Below are positions 8,839 to 17,309 of a DNA stretch of 64,000 nucleotides, piece by piece. The stretch spans positions 2,046,001 to 2,110,000 of the forward strand of contig NZ_AP014635.1 of assembly GCF_001547935.1 (NCBI RefSeq), written 5' to 3'. The notes below the pieces were generated by a model. The model was not told the DNA's origin and did not search any database. It saw only the letters and a program-made list of their open reading frames with translations. The position numbers were made by a program, and so were the translations under genes. How positions within the stretch are numbered: the stretch's first letter is position 1; every line of letters starts with the position of its first letter. This DNA is from Vibrio tritonius. GTDB lineage: Bacteria; Pseudomonadota; Gammaproteobacteria; Enterobacterales; Vibrionaceae.

Positions 8839-9968
8839 TGTGCTTGCCTCTCTAGGTATAGGGCTTGGTATGCCGCTACCATATCGCGCTGGCTAAAGTT
8901 CTGCTCGATTTGCTGACGCGCTTTTTGCCCCATGGTTTCACGTAGCTGTTGAGAGCTGTACAGCTTGATCAGCCCGTTCACGTAGCCGTCATGATCACCA
9001 CTGGCGACCGCTAGTCCCGTCTCATTGTCTATAATCACTTCACCAATCCCCCCTACTTTGGTCACCAAATGGGGAATCGACATCGACATTGATTCGATCA
9101 AAGTCATCGGGATACCTTCCGCAAAGGATGACATAAGAAAAACATCAAACTCTTTATAATAATCAATTACTTCTGTTTTAGAACCGGTAAAAAACACTCG
9201 TTCTTTCAACCAGTAATCACCACGAACAAAGCCCTCTAACTGCGTTTTGTCTGGTCCATCCCCCACAATCAACAAGACACTATCCTGAGCAAAATCTCTG
9301 TTTTTTTCACACGCATCGCGAAATGCTTCGAGCAAAAAGGGTTGGTTTTTTATCTGATGTAACCGCGCCACATGCCCAAACACACATTTGTTGTGGCAAA
9401 AGGGTAAATGATGTTGGGCATCGCTCGTAGATTTCACGTAATGCTGGGTATCTACCCCATTGATAATCAGTGACACTTTGTTCTGCGGAACCCCTACCTC
9501 ATCGATCAGCCATTGGTGCAAATCGGCAGACACTGCCACCATATGATGAATAACATGACTGGAAAGGCGTCTTAACCAACGGTATTTTTTCACTGTACCA
9601 TTTGGGTCATAGCTATCACGGCCATGCTCTGCATGAATTCGCTGTGGCACTCGAGCTAACCAAGCCACCCACTGGTATTCAATTGTGCCTAAATTATACG
9701 TATGGATCACATCTGGATGTAATTTATTAAGTAATTTGTAAAGTTTAAAATAGACAGCAATATCATTCCCTTCTTTTTTATTTAAAGAAAAACACTCTAT
9801 TGGAATATCTATCTCAGAATAAAAATCACCTATTTTTGTCAATGAGACAATTACATGACAAAAATTATCACTTTTGAGATTATTTATACAATTTACGATA
9901 ATCCTTTCCAAGCCACCCACATCGAAACTATATACTAGATGGCAAATACATATTTTTTTCTTAGCCAT
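8835..9968 (-). CDS. Family 4 glycosyltransferase (GT-B fold)
   Basis: The 377-residue protein has the two Rossmann domains of the GT4 family. The N-terminal acceptor domain starts YSFDVGGLERIIVN, a typical GGLExxV motif. The C-terminal donor domain has VFGHVARLHQIKNQPFLLEAF, the E-x7-E type signature in FLMSSFAEGIPMTLIESMSMSIPHL and the closing GGIGEVI motif. It transfers a sugar from a nucleotide sugar with retention in building the polysaccharide repeat. It is the first gene of the short minus-strand unit GT4, 31-aa peptide, O-ligase, GT2, divergent from hddA across an AT-rich 153-bp promoter gap. Confidence 0.9.
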   Translation of the reverse strand: MAKKKICICHLVYSFDVGGLERIIVNCINNLKSDNFCHVIVSLTKIGDFYSEIDIPIECFSLNKKEGNDIAVYFKLYKLLNKLHPDVIHTYNLGTIEYQWVAWLARVPQRIHAEHGRDSYDPNGTVKKYRWLRRLSSHVIHHMVAVSADLHQWLIDEVGVPQNKVSLIINGVDTQHYVKSTSDAQHHLPFCHNKCVFGHVARLHQIKNQPFLLEAFRDACEKNRDFAQDSVLLIVGDGPDKTQLEGFVRGDYWLKERVFFTGSKTEVIDYYKEFDVFLMSSFAEGIPMTLIESMSMSIPHLVTKVGGIGEVIIDNETGLAVASGDHDGYVNGLIKLYSSQQLRETMGQKARQQIEQNFSQRDMVAAYQALYLERQAQ

Positions 9969-10121
9969 AGTGTGATTATAAAATTAACAATAAGAACCTT
10001 ATCAAAATAAGGTTTGAATAAGATTACTTTAATTCAATTATCTCTATAGTAGAAATGAAATTTGTATTTTTTCAATCGAATAAAATAATTTTTCAATAGA
10101 CTGTGAAAAAGGTGTGTCAAT

Positions 10122-11150
10122 ATGATTGTTAGATCGCGATCTCCTCTACGTCTTGGATTGGCTGGCGGCGGAACCGACATTTCGCCTTATTGTGATACCT
10201 ATGGTGGCTCTGTATTAAACGCAACCATAGATATGTACGCCAACTGCACCATTGAGCTGGTTCCTGAACACGACGGAATTACCTTTATCGCGCAAGATAT
10301 CCATCAGCAATATCACACACCTTTAGCGGCACGCATTCCACTGTCTGGGGAATTACTACTGCATAAAGCCGTCTATAACCGAATCGTACGAGACTTTAAC
10401 GACAATCAACCGATTGCCATGAAACTTTACACGTTTTCTGATGCACCTCCCGGCTGTGGCTTAGGTTCATCGTCAACCATGGTGGTCACTATTCTTAGTG
10501 CCTTTAAAGAGTTACTGAAACTTCCTCTCAGTGAATATGATGTAGCGAAAATGGCGTATGACATTGAAAGAATTGATTGCGGCTTTTCAGGCGGTAAGCA
10601 AGACCAATACGCGACCACCTTTGGCGGTTTCAATTATATGGAGTTTTATGAATGTGACCGCGTTATTGTCAACCCACTTCGAATTCGAGATAGCATCATC
10701 AATGAATTAGAAAGTCAGATGGTTTTATATTTCACTGGTGTTTCTCGCTCTTCTGCGAAGATCATTGATGAACAAATTAAAGAGACTCAATCTCCCCACA
10801 GCGCTTCGCTAGAAGCAATGCACCAAGTAAAGCACCTATCGTATGCGATGAAAGAGTGTTTATTGAAATCGGATATTGATGGTATGTCATCACTTTTCAA
10901 AGAAGCATGGCTAGCAAAAAAAGGCATGTCGAGCTCCATCTCAACAGCCAGTATTGATGAAATAGAAGACCGCGTACTAACAGCTGGCGCAAAATCAATG
11001 AAGATCACAGGGGCTGGTGGTGGTGGCTTTATGATGCTGTTTGTTGACCCGATTCATCGCCTTGAAGTTGAGCACACCCTGAAAACATTAGATGGTCGAA
11101 TTCAGCCATTCCATTTCACTCAGCAAGGCACACAATCATGGACGGTGTAA
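10122..11150 (+). CDS. hddA: GHMP-family sugar kinase, D-glycero-D-manno-heptose 7-phosphate kinase-like
   Basis: The 342-residue protein has the three GHMP kinase motifs: the N-terminal PLRLGLAGGGTDISPY, the ATP loop PPGCGLGSSSTMVV near residue 110 and the C-terminal ITGAGGGGFMMLF. Its closest named relatives phosphorylate heptose 7-phosphate at C1 on the route to GDP-D-glycero-alpha-D-manno-heptose, used in capsules, S-layer glycans and O-antigens. A matching nucleotidyltransferase gene follows 46 bp downstream, which strengthens the heptose reading. The isomerase and phosphatase for the pathway are not in the window. L-fucose kinase-like activity is the alternative. Confidence 0.8.
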   Translation: MIVRSRSPLRLGLAGGGTDISPYCDTYGGSVLNATIDMYANCTIELVPEHDGITFIAQDIHQQYHTPLAARIPLSGELLLHKAVYNRIVRDFNDNQPIAMKLYTFSDAPPGCGLGSSSTMVVTILSAFKELLKLPLSEYDVAKMAYDIERIDCGFSGGKQDQYATTFGGFNYMEFYECDRVIVNPLRIRDSIINELESQMVLYFTGVSRSSAKIIDEQIKETQSPHSASLEAMHQVKHLSYAMKECLLKSDIDGMSSLFKEAWLAKKGMSSSISTASIDEIEDRVLTAGAKSMKITGAGGGGFMMLFVDPIHRLEVEHTLKTLDGRIQPFHFTQQGTQSWTV

Positions 11151-11196
11151 TCCACTCAGTTGTTCAATGGGTTAACCATTTAACGGGAGGCGTTTA

Positions 11197-11952
11197 ATGG
11201 TTTCATCACATACTGCCACAGCCATTATTTTGTGTGGCGGCATGGGAACTCGCCTGCACGCCATCACCAAAGATCAAACCGCTAAACCTATGGTCGAAGT
11301 GGCTGGCAGGCCGTTTTTGCAATATTTACTCGATTATTTAATTCAGCAAGGGATATCTCAGGTCGTTCTTGCCGTAGGACATCACAAATACATCATCATG
11401 GATTACTTTGGTGAACGATACGAGTCTCTTACCATTCGCTATTCAATCGAAACCAACCCTTTAGGTACGGGCGGCGCCTTAAAACAAGCTATGCAAAATC
11501 CAGCAGTGCAGCAGTCTGAATTGGCATTAGTGCTAAATGGCGATAGTTTTATTGGTTTCGATTTGCAAGATATGATTAAACAACTGACGCAACATAATGC
11601 TGATTTAGTAATGGCACTCCGGGAGATGGACAATACAGGTCGGTATGGCCGTGTCACCGTAGACCGTAATAGCAAACTCACCGCTTTTGAAGAAAAAAAA
11701 GGTGGCCAACCGGGTACTATCAATAGTGGTGTGTATCTTATGCGCACTTCTCTACGCGAACGCTTTCCCGTTCAACCTAGTTTCTCATTTGAAACCGACT
11801 TTCTCGAAGTTCAAATCAGGAAAGCCGCTTTTTATGGATACCTTAGTGGCAGCTATTTTATTGATATAGGAACACCAAGCGATTATAAACAAGCTCAAAC
11901 CGACTTTGTGAACAAGATAAACACGCAGCAAACATGCCCCACGCTCACTTAG
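11197..11952 (+). CDS. hddC: Sugar-1-phosphate nucleotidyltransferase, HddC-like
   Basis: The 251-residue protein has the NTP_transferase signature AIILCGGMGTRLHAITKDQTAKPMVEV split by the usual spacing, the substrate-site GTGGALKQA and the metal-site Asp in LNGDSF. It should make NDP-activated sugar, and next to the kinase GDP-D-glycero-D-manno-heptose is the likely product. The ATG at 11197 lies after GGGAGG, a strong ribosome binding site. Its last 8 bases overlap the 3' end of the convergent pyruvyltransferase-like gene. UDP or dTDP specificity cannot be excluded by eye. Confidence 0.8.
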   Translation: MVSSHTATAIILCGGMGTRLHAITKDQTAKPMVEVAGRPFLQYLLDYLIQQGISQVVLAVGHHKYIIMDYFGERYESLTIRYSIETNPLGTGGALKQAMQNPAVQQSELALVLNGDSFIGFDLQDMIKQLTQHNADLVMALREMDNTGRYGRVTVDRNSKLTAFEEKKGGQPGTINSGVYLMRTSLRERFPVQPSFSFETDFLEVQIRKAAFYGYLSGSYFIDIGTPSDYKQAQTDFVNKINTQQTCPTLT

Positions 11953-12805
11953 TCACACTTGAAAAAAAGCTCTCATAACAATCGGTCACACGCCCGAGAT
12001 TACTTTTAAACACAGCATCTGTGCTAAGTTGTGGCTTGCCATGTTTGATGATTTTCTTCAGTTGTAAACGCACGTTTTTTTCTTTTACACTCGTAATAAG
12101 ACGTTTGCTTATACGATGATCTGAAGATGGCCACAAGCTCATCAACTTCGTTGGTTGGTATTCAAGGCCAATGGTACTGCACCAATCATTCCATTTAAAC
12201 GTATTGATCTTTTCTGCACTGCTCACCGCAATCCAAGGAATGCGCAGCGCGTCTGCAACAATAGCACCATGCATCGCTTCTACCATTACCCACTGGCAGG
12301 AGAGTAAATCGTCCATCACTTCTTGGTATGACCGTCGTGGGTCAATGTACTTAAGTCCTAAATCTTGGCACACACGCTCCCAAAGCCGGTTAGCAACCCC
12401 ATGATGCGGCACATACCCCACTCTGCCTTCAGTCACGTTATAAATGTTGTCTTTATTCGCAAGAAGAATCGCGGGATCGGTCATCACCTGATGACTCTCT
12501 AACCCTAGCTTTTTAGCCGTTAAATGCCCTCGAACGAATTTGACATCCCATTTTTCATTGATCAACGCAGGTTGCCCATACCCATACCCCGCGCCCAATA
12601 CGATTTTTTTCCCTCGCGCAGGAACGAGCTCGTTCAAAATGGTACCAATGGCAACCACAAGGGTGTCGTTCTCACTAACGTCATATTGTCTATCAACATT
12701 GAGAAAAACATTGCCCTGAAATTGGTTTCCGAGACGATGTTGAATCAAGACTTCATTTAAATCATCTCCGAAATTCCCCGGAGACACTCGATATATTTTG
12801 ACCAT
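11945..12805 (-). CDS. Polysaccharide pyruvyl transferase family protein
   Basis: The 286-residue protein matches the short form of the polysaccharide pyruvyl transferase family (PF04230). It has an N-terminal NFGDDLNEVLI motif, a central VVAIGTIL strand, the RVGYVPHHG region and MVEAMHGAIVADALRIPWIAV, which carries the His of the conserved MHG motif. Enzymes of this family add pyruvate ketals from PEP to exopolysaccharide sugars, and some members are glycosyltransferase-like. It is the last gene of the long minus-strand operon that starts at the FemAB-like gene, and it converges on hddC with an 8-bp overlap. Confidence 0.85.
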   Translation of the reverse strand: MVKIYRVSPGNFGDDLNEVLIQHRLGNQFQGNVFLNVDRQYDVSENDTLVVAIGTILNELVPARGKKIVLGAGYGYGQPALINEKWDVKFVRGHLTAKKLGLESHQVMTDPAILLANKDNIYNVTEGRVGYVPHHGVANRLWERVCQDLGLKYIDPRRSYQEVMDDLLSCQWVMVEAMHGAIVADALRIPWIAVSSAEKINTFKWNDWCSTIGLEYQPTKLMSLWPSSDHRISKRLITSVKEKNVRLQLKKIIKHGKPQLSTDAVFKSNLGRVTDCYESFFSSVTK

Positions 12806-12841
12806 GCTAAATACCTATTCTGCCAAGACAATCATGGTTGG

Positions 12842-14323
12842 TTAAGACTGCACGCGATGCTGAAACGCTATCAACATCGGGCGAATGAACGTTTTATATA
12901 AGAAGTCATACTCATCACTAAATGGCTTAACATAATAGATGAGCAGCAAAGTCGAGCCACAATACACCAGCGCTCCTCCCACAATATTGATAGCCAAATT
13001 AACTAACACAATAGAGCTGATAGTGAATGATTGGGCTAGAGACAAAACCAGCAGCATGCAAGATGAACTCAATAAAATCGGCGTCAATAACAGCACCGTT
13101 TTAAACAAGGAAAGCGCCATGATACGGTTCAATACCCAAAATAAGATGAGTAGCATTAAATAGGCAATGTACATACGGTAGAAGGCAAAATCGTAAAGAT
13201 TGACCGACGATATCGCGACAATAATAATGAGAAAAACAATGGACGTAACTGCTTCATAGTAAAACTGCTTTTTCACTTCGCCCAACAAAGTAAACACATC
13301 GGTGAGTACCCCAACTAACATCCCAGAAAAGGTCATAACCAAAAAGGCTTGAAATAGAGGAATGGCCTCAACCCATTGTGGACCAAATACCGCGGGAACA
13401 ATACTATCCGCTAGGTAGCTTCCACCAAATACGATTGGCAGATAAAGAGAGCACAACACCACTATCGATTTATAAACCTTATCTAACAGTTGCTTCCTAT
13501 CATGCACATAACCAGAAAGACTGGGATAAAGCACCTTGTTGATTGGTGTGATAACAAACTGTTGCGCCGTTACTGAGGCTTCATTCGCAAAGTTATATAA
13601 CCCCAGCTCTGCCACTGAATAGAACTTCGCGATGATGATTTTATCAAAGGCCACTTTGATATAATTGATCACCCCTTTTAACAGCACCCATTTGGAAAAT
13701 TGCCACTGCTCGCCCATGTTGCTCAGAACAAAGGTTAGCTTTCTTCGAACAATGAATTGGCTACCAAGGGAATACAACCCATTGTAAACCAGCGTGCCTA
13801 TCACCACCGCCCAGTAAGTCTGAAAAACAAGCGCAATAACCACCGATGTTGTACTCGATATTGACTTAGTGACGATTTCTAAAATGGAAAGCTGACCATA
13901 ATCCAGATTTTTCACCTTAAGATTGATAGCAGGACTCTGTAAACCAATAAAAATGACGCCTAACGACATAACCTTTAACACTAACGCCATTTCTGGTATC
14001 TGCATGTAGTCTGCCGCGATACCTGAAAACAGAAAAATCAAAATGGCAATGGCGAGGCGTGAGAGAAAGTTAATGGTCCAAGCAGCATTAATATCATGCT
14101 CGGAAATGTCACTTTTACGAATTAAATATTGATTACTTCCAACATTCGCCAGAACATTAAAGAAGCCTTGCACAATATAGCAGCCAGCCAAAATACCAAA
14201 GTCATACTTGCTCAAGTTACGCGCCAAAATAATGATACTGACCGCGGACAGAAAGCGAGAGTACCAAGAAACCAAAAGCAGCAAGAGCGATGCCTTTAAT
14301 ATTTTCTGTGTTATTCCAGCCAT
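12842..14323 (-). CDS. Wzx-type oligosaccharide flippase 1
   Basis: This integral membrane protein of about 490 residues has some twelve to fourteen hydrophobic helices, of the polysaccharide/MOP exporter superfamily (MATE-like). Typical segments are RFLSAVSIIILARNLSKYDFGILAG near the N-terminus and the SVAELGLYNFANEASVTAQQFV repeat in the middle. It should flip lipid-linked glycan units to the periplasmic face. The open frame extends up to 14377, but that would overlap the upstream GT8 gene deeply. The ATG at 14323, just after the GT8 stop, or the ATG at 14347 are better starts. It belongs to the long minus-strand operon. Confidence 0.87.
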   Translation of the reverse strand: MAGITQKILKASLLLLLVSWYSRFLSAVSIIILARNLSKYDFGILAGCYIVQGFFNVLANVGSNQYLIRKSDISEHDINAAWTINFLSRLAIAILIFLFSGIAADYMQIPEMALVLKVMSLGVIFIGLQSPAINLKVKNLDYGQLSILEIVTKSISSTTSVVIALVFQTYWAVVIGTLVYNGLYSLGSQFIVRRKLTFVLSNMGEQWQFSKWVLLKGVINYIKVAFDKIIIAKFYSVAELGLYNFANEASVTAQQFVITPINKVLYPSLSGYVHDRKQLLDKVYKSIVVLCSLYLPIVFGGSYLADSIVPAVFGPQWVEAIPLFQAFLVMTFSGMLVGVLTDVFTLLGEVKKQFYYEAVTSIVFLIIIVAISSVNLYDFAFYRMYIAYLMLLILFWVLNRIMALSLFKTVLLLTPILLSSSCMLLVLSLAQSFTISSIVLVNLAINIVGGALVYCGSTLLLIYYVKPFSDEYDFLYKTFIRPMLIAFQHRVQS

Positions 14324-14330
14324 TCTCGTT

Positions 14331-15236
14331 TTAAATCCCTTTAACATCAGAGAGCTGCACAAAGCTCTCCTTGCCAAGCAATATCCTTAAATGCTTTTTA
14401 AGTAACGTATAGAGCGACTTATCCTGTGGGGTAAAATCGCGCCAAGGCGTGAGCGCTAAGTATTCAAAATACTTGCGTTGATAAGGATGATTACAAGAGT
14501 AAAACCAAGGTCTAGCCAAACCATTAAAATGGACAATTTTCGCTTCGTGGCGAATACGAACCAACTCATCGTGCCCCAATTGTTGATACTCTGAACGGCG
14601 AAAATACGGCGTTATCACATTATAGGTCGAGTCTAAAGTCATGCGATTTTGATAGAGCACCCCATTAAGAGCGTCCTGATCAGGGTTTGTTGCAATCTCC
14701 TTATTTTCAATAAGAAAATTCAAAATATCATCACGGCAGTGCTCTTTCCGCCAGCGAGGTATATTGAAGAGCAACACACCGGAATTAAAATAACCATACT
14801 CAAGTGGTAAATGACATCGATGGTGGCAATCAGCAAAGGGAATATCGACGGCACCAATCACAAAATCATCAAAGTTACGGTTGAATAATTCATCAATGGT
14901 ATCGACCACGAGCGTATCCACATCCAGATAAAGCACCCGTTCAACATCTTCAGCAACAAATTCATCAACCCAAAGGCGCAGATAGATGTTTTTTCGATAC
15001 GCACCAATTTGAGGGAACGGTTCAAGCTTTTTCTCGTCAAAATCGACTAATTTCAGTGTGCCGTTAGGAAAGTTAAGCACGCATTGCTCAAGCTTTTCTC
15101 TCGCTTGCTGACTCAACCCCATCACAGCCACAGTGATTTCAAATTCCGTTTGAGGGTTGTTTTTCAGCAAAGAAACAATACAAACACCGCAATGCTGAGC
15201 AAAGTTTTCATCGGTCGTTAATAAGATATGATTCAT
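14331..15236 (-). CDS. Family 8 glycosyltransferase
   Basis: The 301-residue protein starts with the GT8 pattern MNHILLTTDENFAQHCGVCIVSLLKNNP. The DxD metal site is in VLYLDVDTLVV, followed by FNSGVLLFNIPRWR and the late His in VHFNGLARPW that also binds metal. Family members transfer glucose, galactose or galacturonate with retention of configuration; bacterial ones act on LPS core or polysaccharide. It is cytoplasmic with no membrane span. It sits between a GT2 gene and a flippase gene in the same operon, with tight spacing. Confidence 0.9.
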   Translation of the reverse strand: MNHILLTTDENFAQHCGVCIVSLLKNNPQTEFEITVAVMGLSQQAREKLEQCVLNFPNGTLKLVDFDEKKLEPFPQIGAYRKNIYLRLWVDEFVAEDVERVLYLDVDTLVVDTIDELFNRNFDDFVIGAVDIPFADCHHRCHLPLEYGYFNSGVLLFNIPRWRKEHCRDDILNFLIENKEIATNPDQDALNGVLYQNRMTLDSTYNVITPYFRRSEYQQLGHDELVRIRHEAKIVHFNGLARPWFYSCNHPYQRKYFEYLALTPWRDFTPQDKSLYTLLKKHLRILLGKESFVQLSDVKGI

Positions 15237-15273
15237 TGTGCTCCCTTCTTCTCTCTATTGCTGTCGCCGATAT

Positions 15274-16284
15274 TTATTTACGCCAAACCGTCTGACACCA
15301 AATTTTTAGCATGCCTGCAGAAAGCTTCCATCCAAGTGATTGTTTTGCCATACGATATGCCAACGCATAATTCTCCTGATTCATCGCCCATTCAGCGATA
15401 CGCCCAGCAGCATAGCTACCATGAGTGGTAGCAAATTGGAGGAGCCGTGGATCGCGGTTTTCTATCAACATCTTGTCGAAGATATAGAGCCGCGACAGTT
15501 GTTTGTGGCAATCACTCATTTGGGTTGTCACGTTTTCTTCAAGGCATGGATTGGGAATATGATGACGACTAACGACTCGGTCGTAATACATCAAGTTATC
15601 AACATGCCCAATGAAACGATGAAACAGTTCGAAATCTTCTTCGTAATCCAATCCTTGACAAAATCCACCAACCCGTTGGATTAGCTTGGTTTGATAAAGC
15701 GTGATATTAAGATGGGGAAAACCACCATGCTCATAGAAATACTGCGGCATAACGTTATAAAAGTGCTCGGTATCGAGCGGTTTTGCCTTGGCAAGCAGTT
15801 GCGCTCGGGTAAACCAATGCTCACTTTGTAGTGAACCATCAGCACGCATTGCCTGTTGATCAGCAAATAATATTGCTGGTTGGCATTGGCTCAACACCGT
15901 ACTTATCGCGGATAAATAATGCTCATCCGTCCACTCATCATCATCATCGCAAAAAGTGACATAGTCACCTTTCGCGTAAGCAAGACCAATATTGCGCGCT
16001 ACAGAAGGCCCAACACCGACAGAGTGTTGTGAACACAAGTCTACATAATCGATACGATGTTCAATAGAACTAAACAGTTCTTTATAACGAGCTTGGTTTT
16101 TAAGCGAAGAACCATTATTCACAACAATCATCTGCGTTGCTTCAAGCGATTGTTCTAAAACTCGACAGACGGCTCGATAGGCTAAATCAGGTCGATTACA
16201 CGTCGCGATAATGACCGAAATCACCAGTGATTTTGACGATATTTGCGCCGGCCTAACGGTCGGTTTCTGCATCACTTGTTCCAC
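15274..16284 (-). CDS. Family 2 glycosyltransferase
   Basis: The 336-residue protein carries the GT-A start VISVIIATCNRPDLAYRAVCRVLEQ, the NxGS region (VVNNGSS), and VARNIGLAYAKGDYVTFCDDDDEW with the metal-binding DDDD. It should add one sugar to the lipid-linked repeat. Its exact start is uncertain by a few codons because there are Met codons at positions 1 and 5. It lies in the long minus-strand operon between the WalW-like deacetylase and the GT8 gene. The C-terminal ~80 residues are helical and not conserved in obvious motifs. Confidence 0.88.
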   Translation of the reverse strand: MEQVMQKPTVRPAQISSKSLVISVIIATCNRPDLAYRAVCRVLEQSLEATQMIVVNNGSSLKNQARYKELFSSIEHRIDYVDLCSQHSVGVGPSVARNIGLAYAKGDYVTFCDDDDEWTDEHYLSAISTVLSQCQPAILFADQQAMRADGSLQSEHWFTRAQLLAKAKPLDTEHFYNVMPQYFYEHGGFPHLNITLYQTKLIQRVGGFCQGLDYEEDFELFHRFIGHVDNLMYYDRVVSRHHIPNPCLEENVTTQMSDCHKQLSRLYIFDKMLIENRDPRLLQFATTHGSYAAGRIAEWAMNQENYALAYRMAKQSLGWKLSAGMLKIWCQTVWRK

Positions 16285-16343
16285 CGTATATCCCCCTTGA
16301 ACGTCGTTCTCCTTGAGAACTTAGTTCTTTATTCTCTTCGAAC

Positions 16344-17309
16344 TCAACCGCGCGAATCAGACGTTATCAACATCGACGGTAAAACCGTCTTGCCACAAAA
16401 TTCACTGGTAAACATGACCAAATAGGTTTCAATTGTCTGGACAAACCGAGCAACATCTTCATCTGATCGAGTGTATGGTGTTAAGCCCTGTTTCGTTGTT
16501 GGTGAATGAAAGGACATAATAAAATCCTGCTGCCCTACCGCCAATTGAGCCTGAGTTAGCTGTGCCATTTGTTTGGCGGTAAACCCTTCAGGTGACAAGC
16601 GATAACGCTTCACCCGCAGAAACTTACTGGCCAGACGAAACCAACGGTGTTGTTGAATCCAAGTGAATGTCTCTGGCCGACGATTAAGGTAATCACGTAG
16701 CGGCGGCAGCACAGCCAATATCGAGCTGGTGTGCGGTAAATAGGTGAGCTCATTTTGTTCAAAACGACGATTAGAGTAACGGCTAAAATCAGGCCCTTGC
16801 TGATGGCGAAAATCACAGTAAGCGCTGATACTGAGGTCCACTTGATACCCTAACGCTTTGATGATCTTTGGCGTATTTGGCCCTACCCCATAGCGCCCCG
16901 CTAAATAGGTTTTAGGTCGCACACCTGAGACTTGTTCAATCGTTTCAGTCAGCACCTTGAGTTTTTCATATTCAATGTCATAGCTAAGGTTGCCAGGATA
17001 AGAAGCCTCGTTGGCCACTTCATCTCGGCCATCTTCAAAGGGAGGGTTAACCCAAGGATGTAAATGCGTGGCAAATTCAATGCTCTGCCCATGCTGGGCG
17101 CGGTAGCGATTTACGACCTTTTGTCCGCCCATACTGGTAATAAAGGGATAATCCATTGCTAACGTAATTTTACCGCCCAGTTCAATAATACGGTCCATTA
17201 CGCTTATCAAATGGTCAGCGTGAGTAACATCCATATTTGAACGATAGAATCCTCCATCCCAATCAAACTCTTCCTCTGCGTGAATCACAATCACTAATTG
17301 GCGGCTCAT
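16344..17309 (-). CDS. WalW-like polysaccharide deacetylase-fold protein
   Basis: The 321-residue protein has the NodB-like barrel start LVIVIHAEEEFDWDGGF, with an acidic metal or catalytic position. The metal-type histidines are in FATHLHPW, and the closing FIMSFHSPTT also fits. This pattern corresponds to the WalW group found in exopolysaccharide loci. Deacetylation of an N-acetyl sugar in the glycan is the family expectation, but activity of WalW proteins is not well established to my knowledge. There is no signal peptide, so a cytoplasmic role on the lipid-linked precursor is possible. Its start overlaps the stop of the upstream fusion gene (ATGA). Confidence 0.75.
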   Translation of the reverse strand: MSRQLVIVIHAEEEFDWDGGFYRSNMDVTHADHLISVMDRIIELGGKITLAMDYPFITSMGGQKVVNRYRAQHGQSIEFATHLHPWVNPPFEDGRDEVANEASYPGNLSYDIEYEKLKVLTETIEQVSGVRPKTYLAGRYGVGPNTPKIIKALGYQVDLSISAYCDFRHQQGPDFSRYSNRRFEQNELTYLPHTSSILAVLPPLRDYLNRRPETFTWIQQHRWFRLASKFLRVKRYRLSPEGFTAKQMAQLTQAQLAVGQQDFIMSFHSPTTKQGLTPYTRSDEDVARFVQTIETYLVMFTSEFCGKTVLPSMLITSDSRG

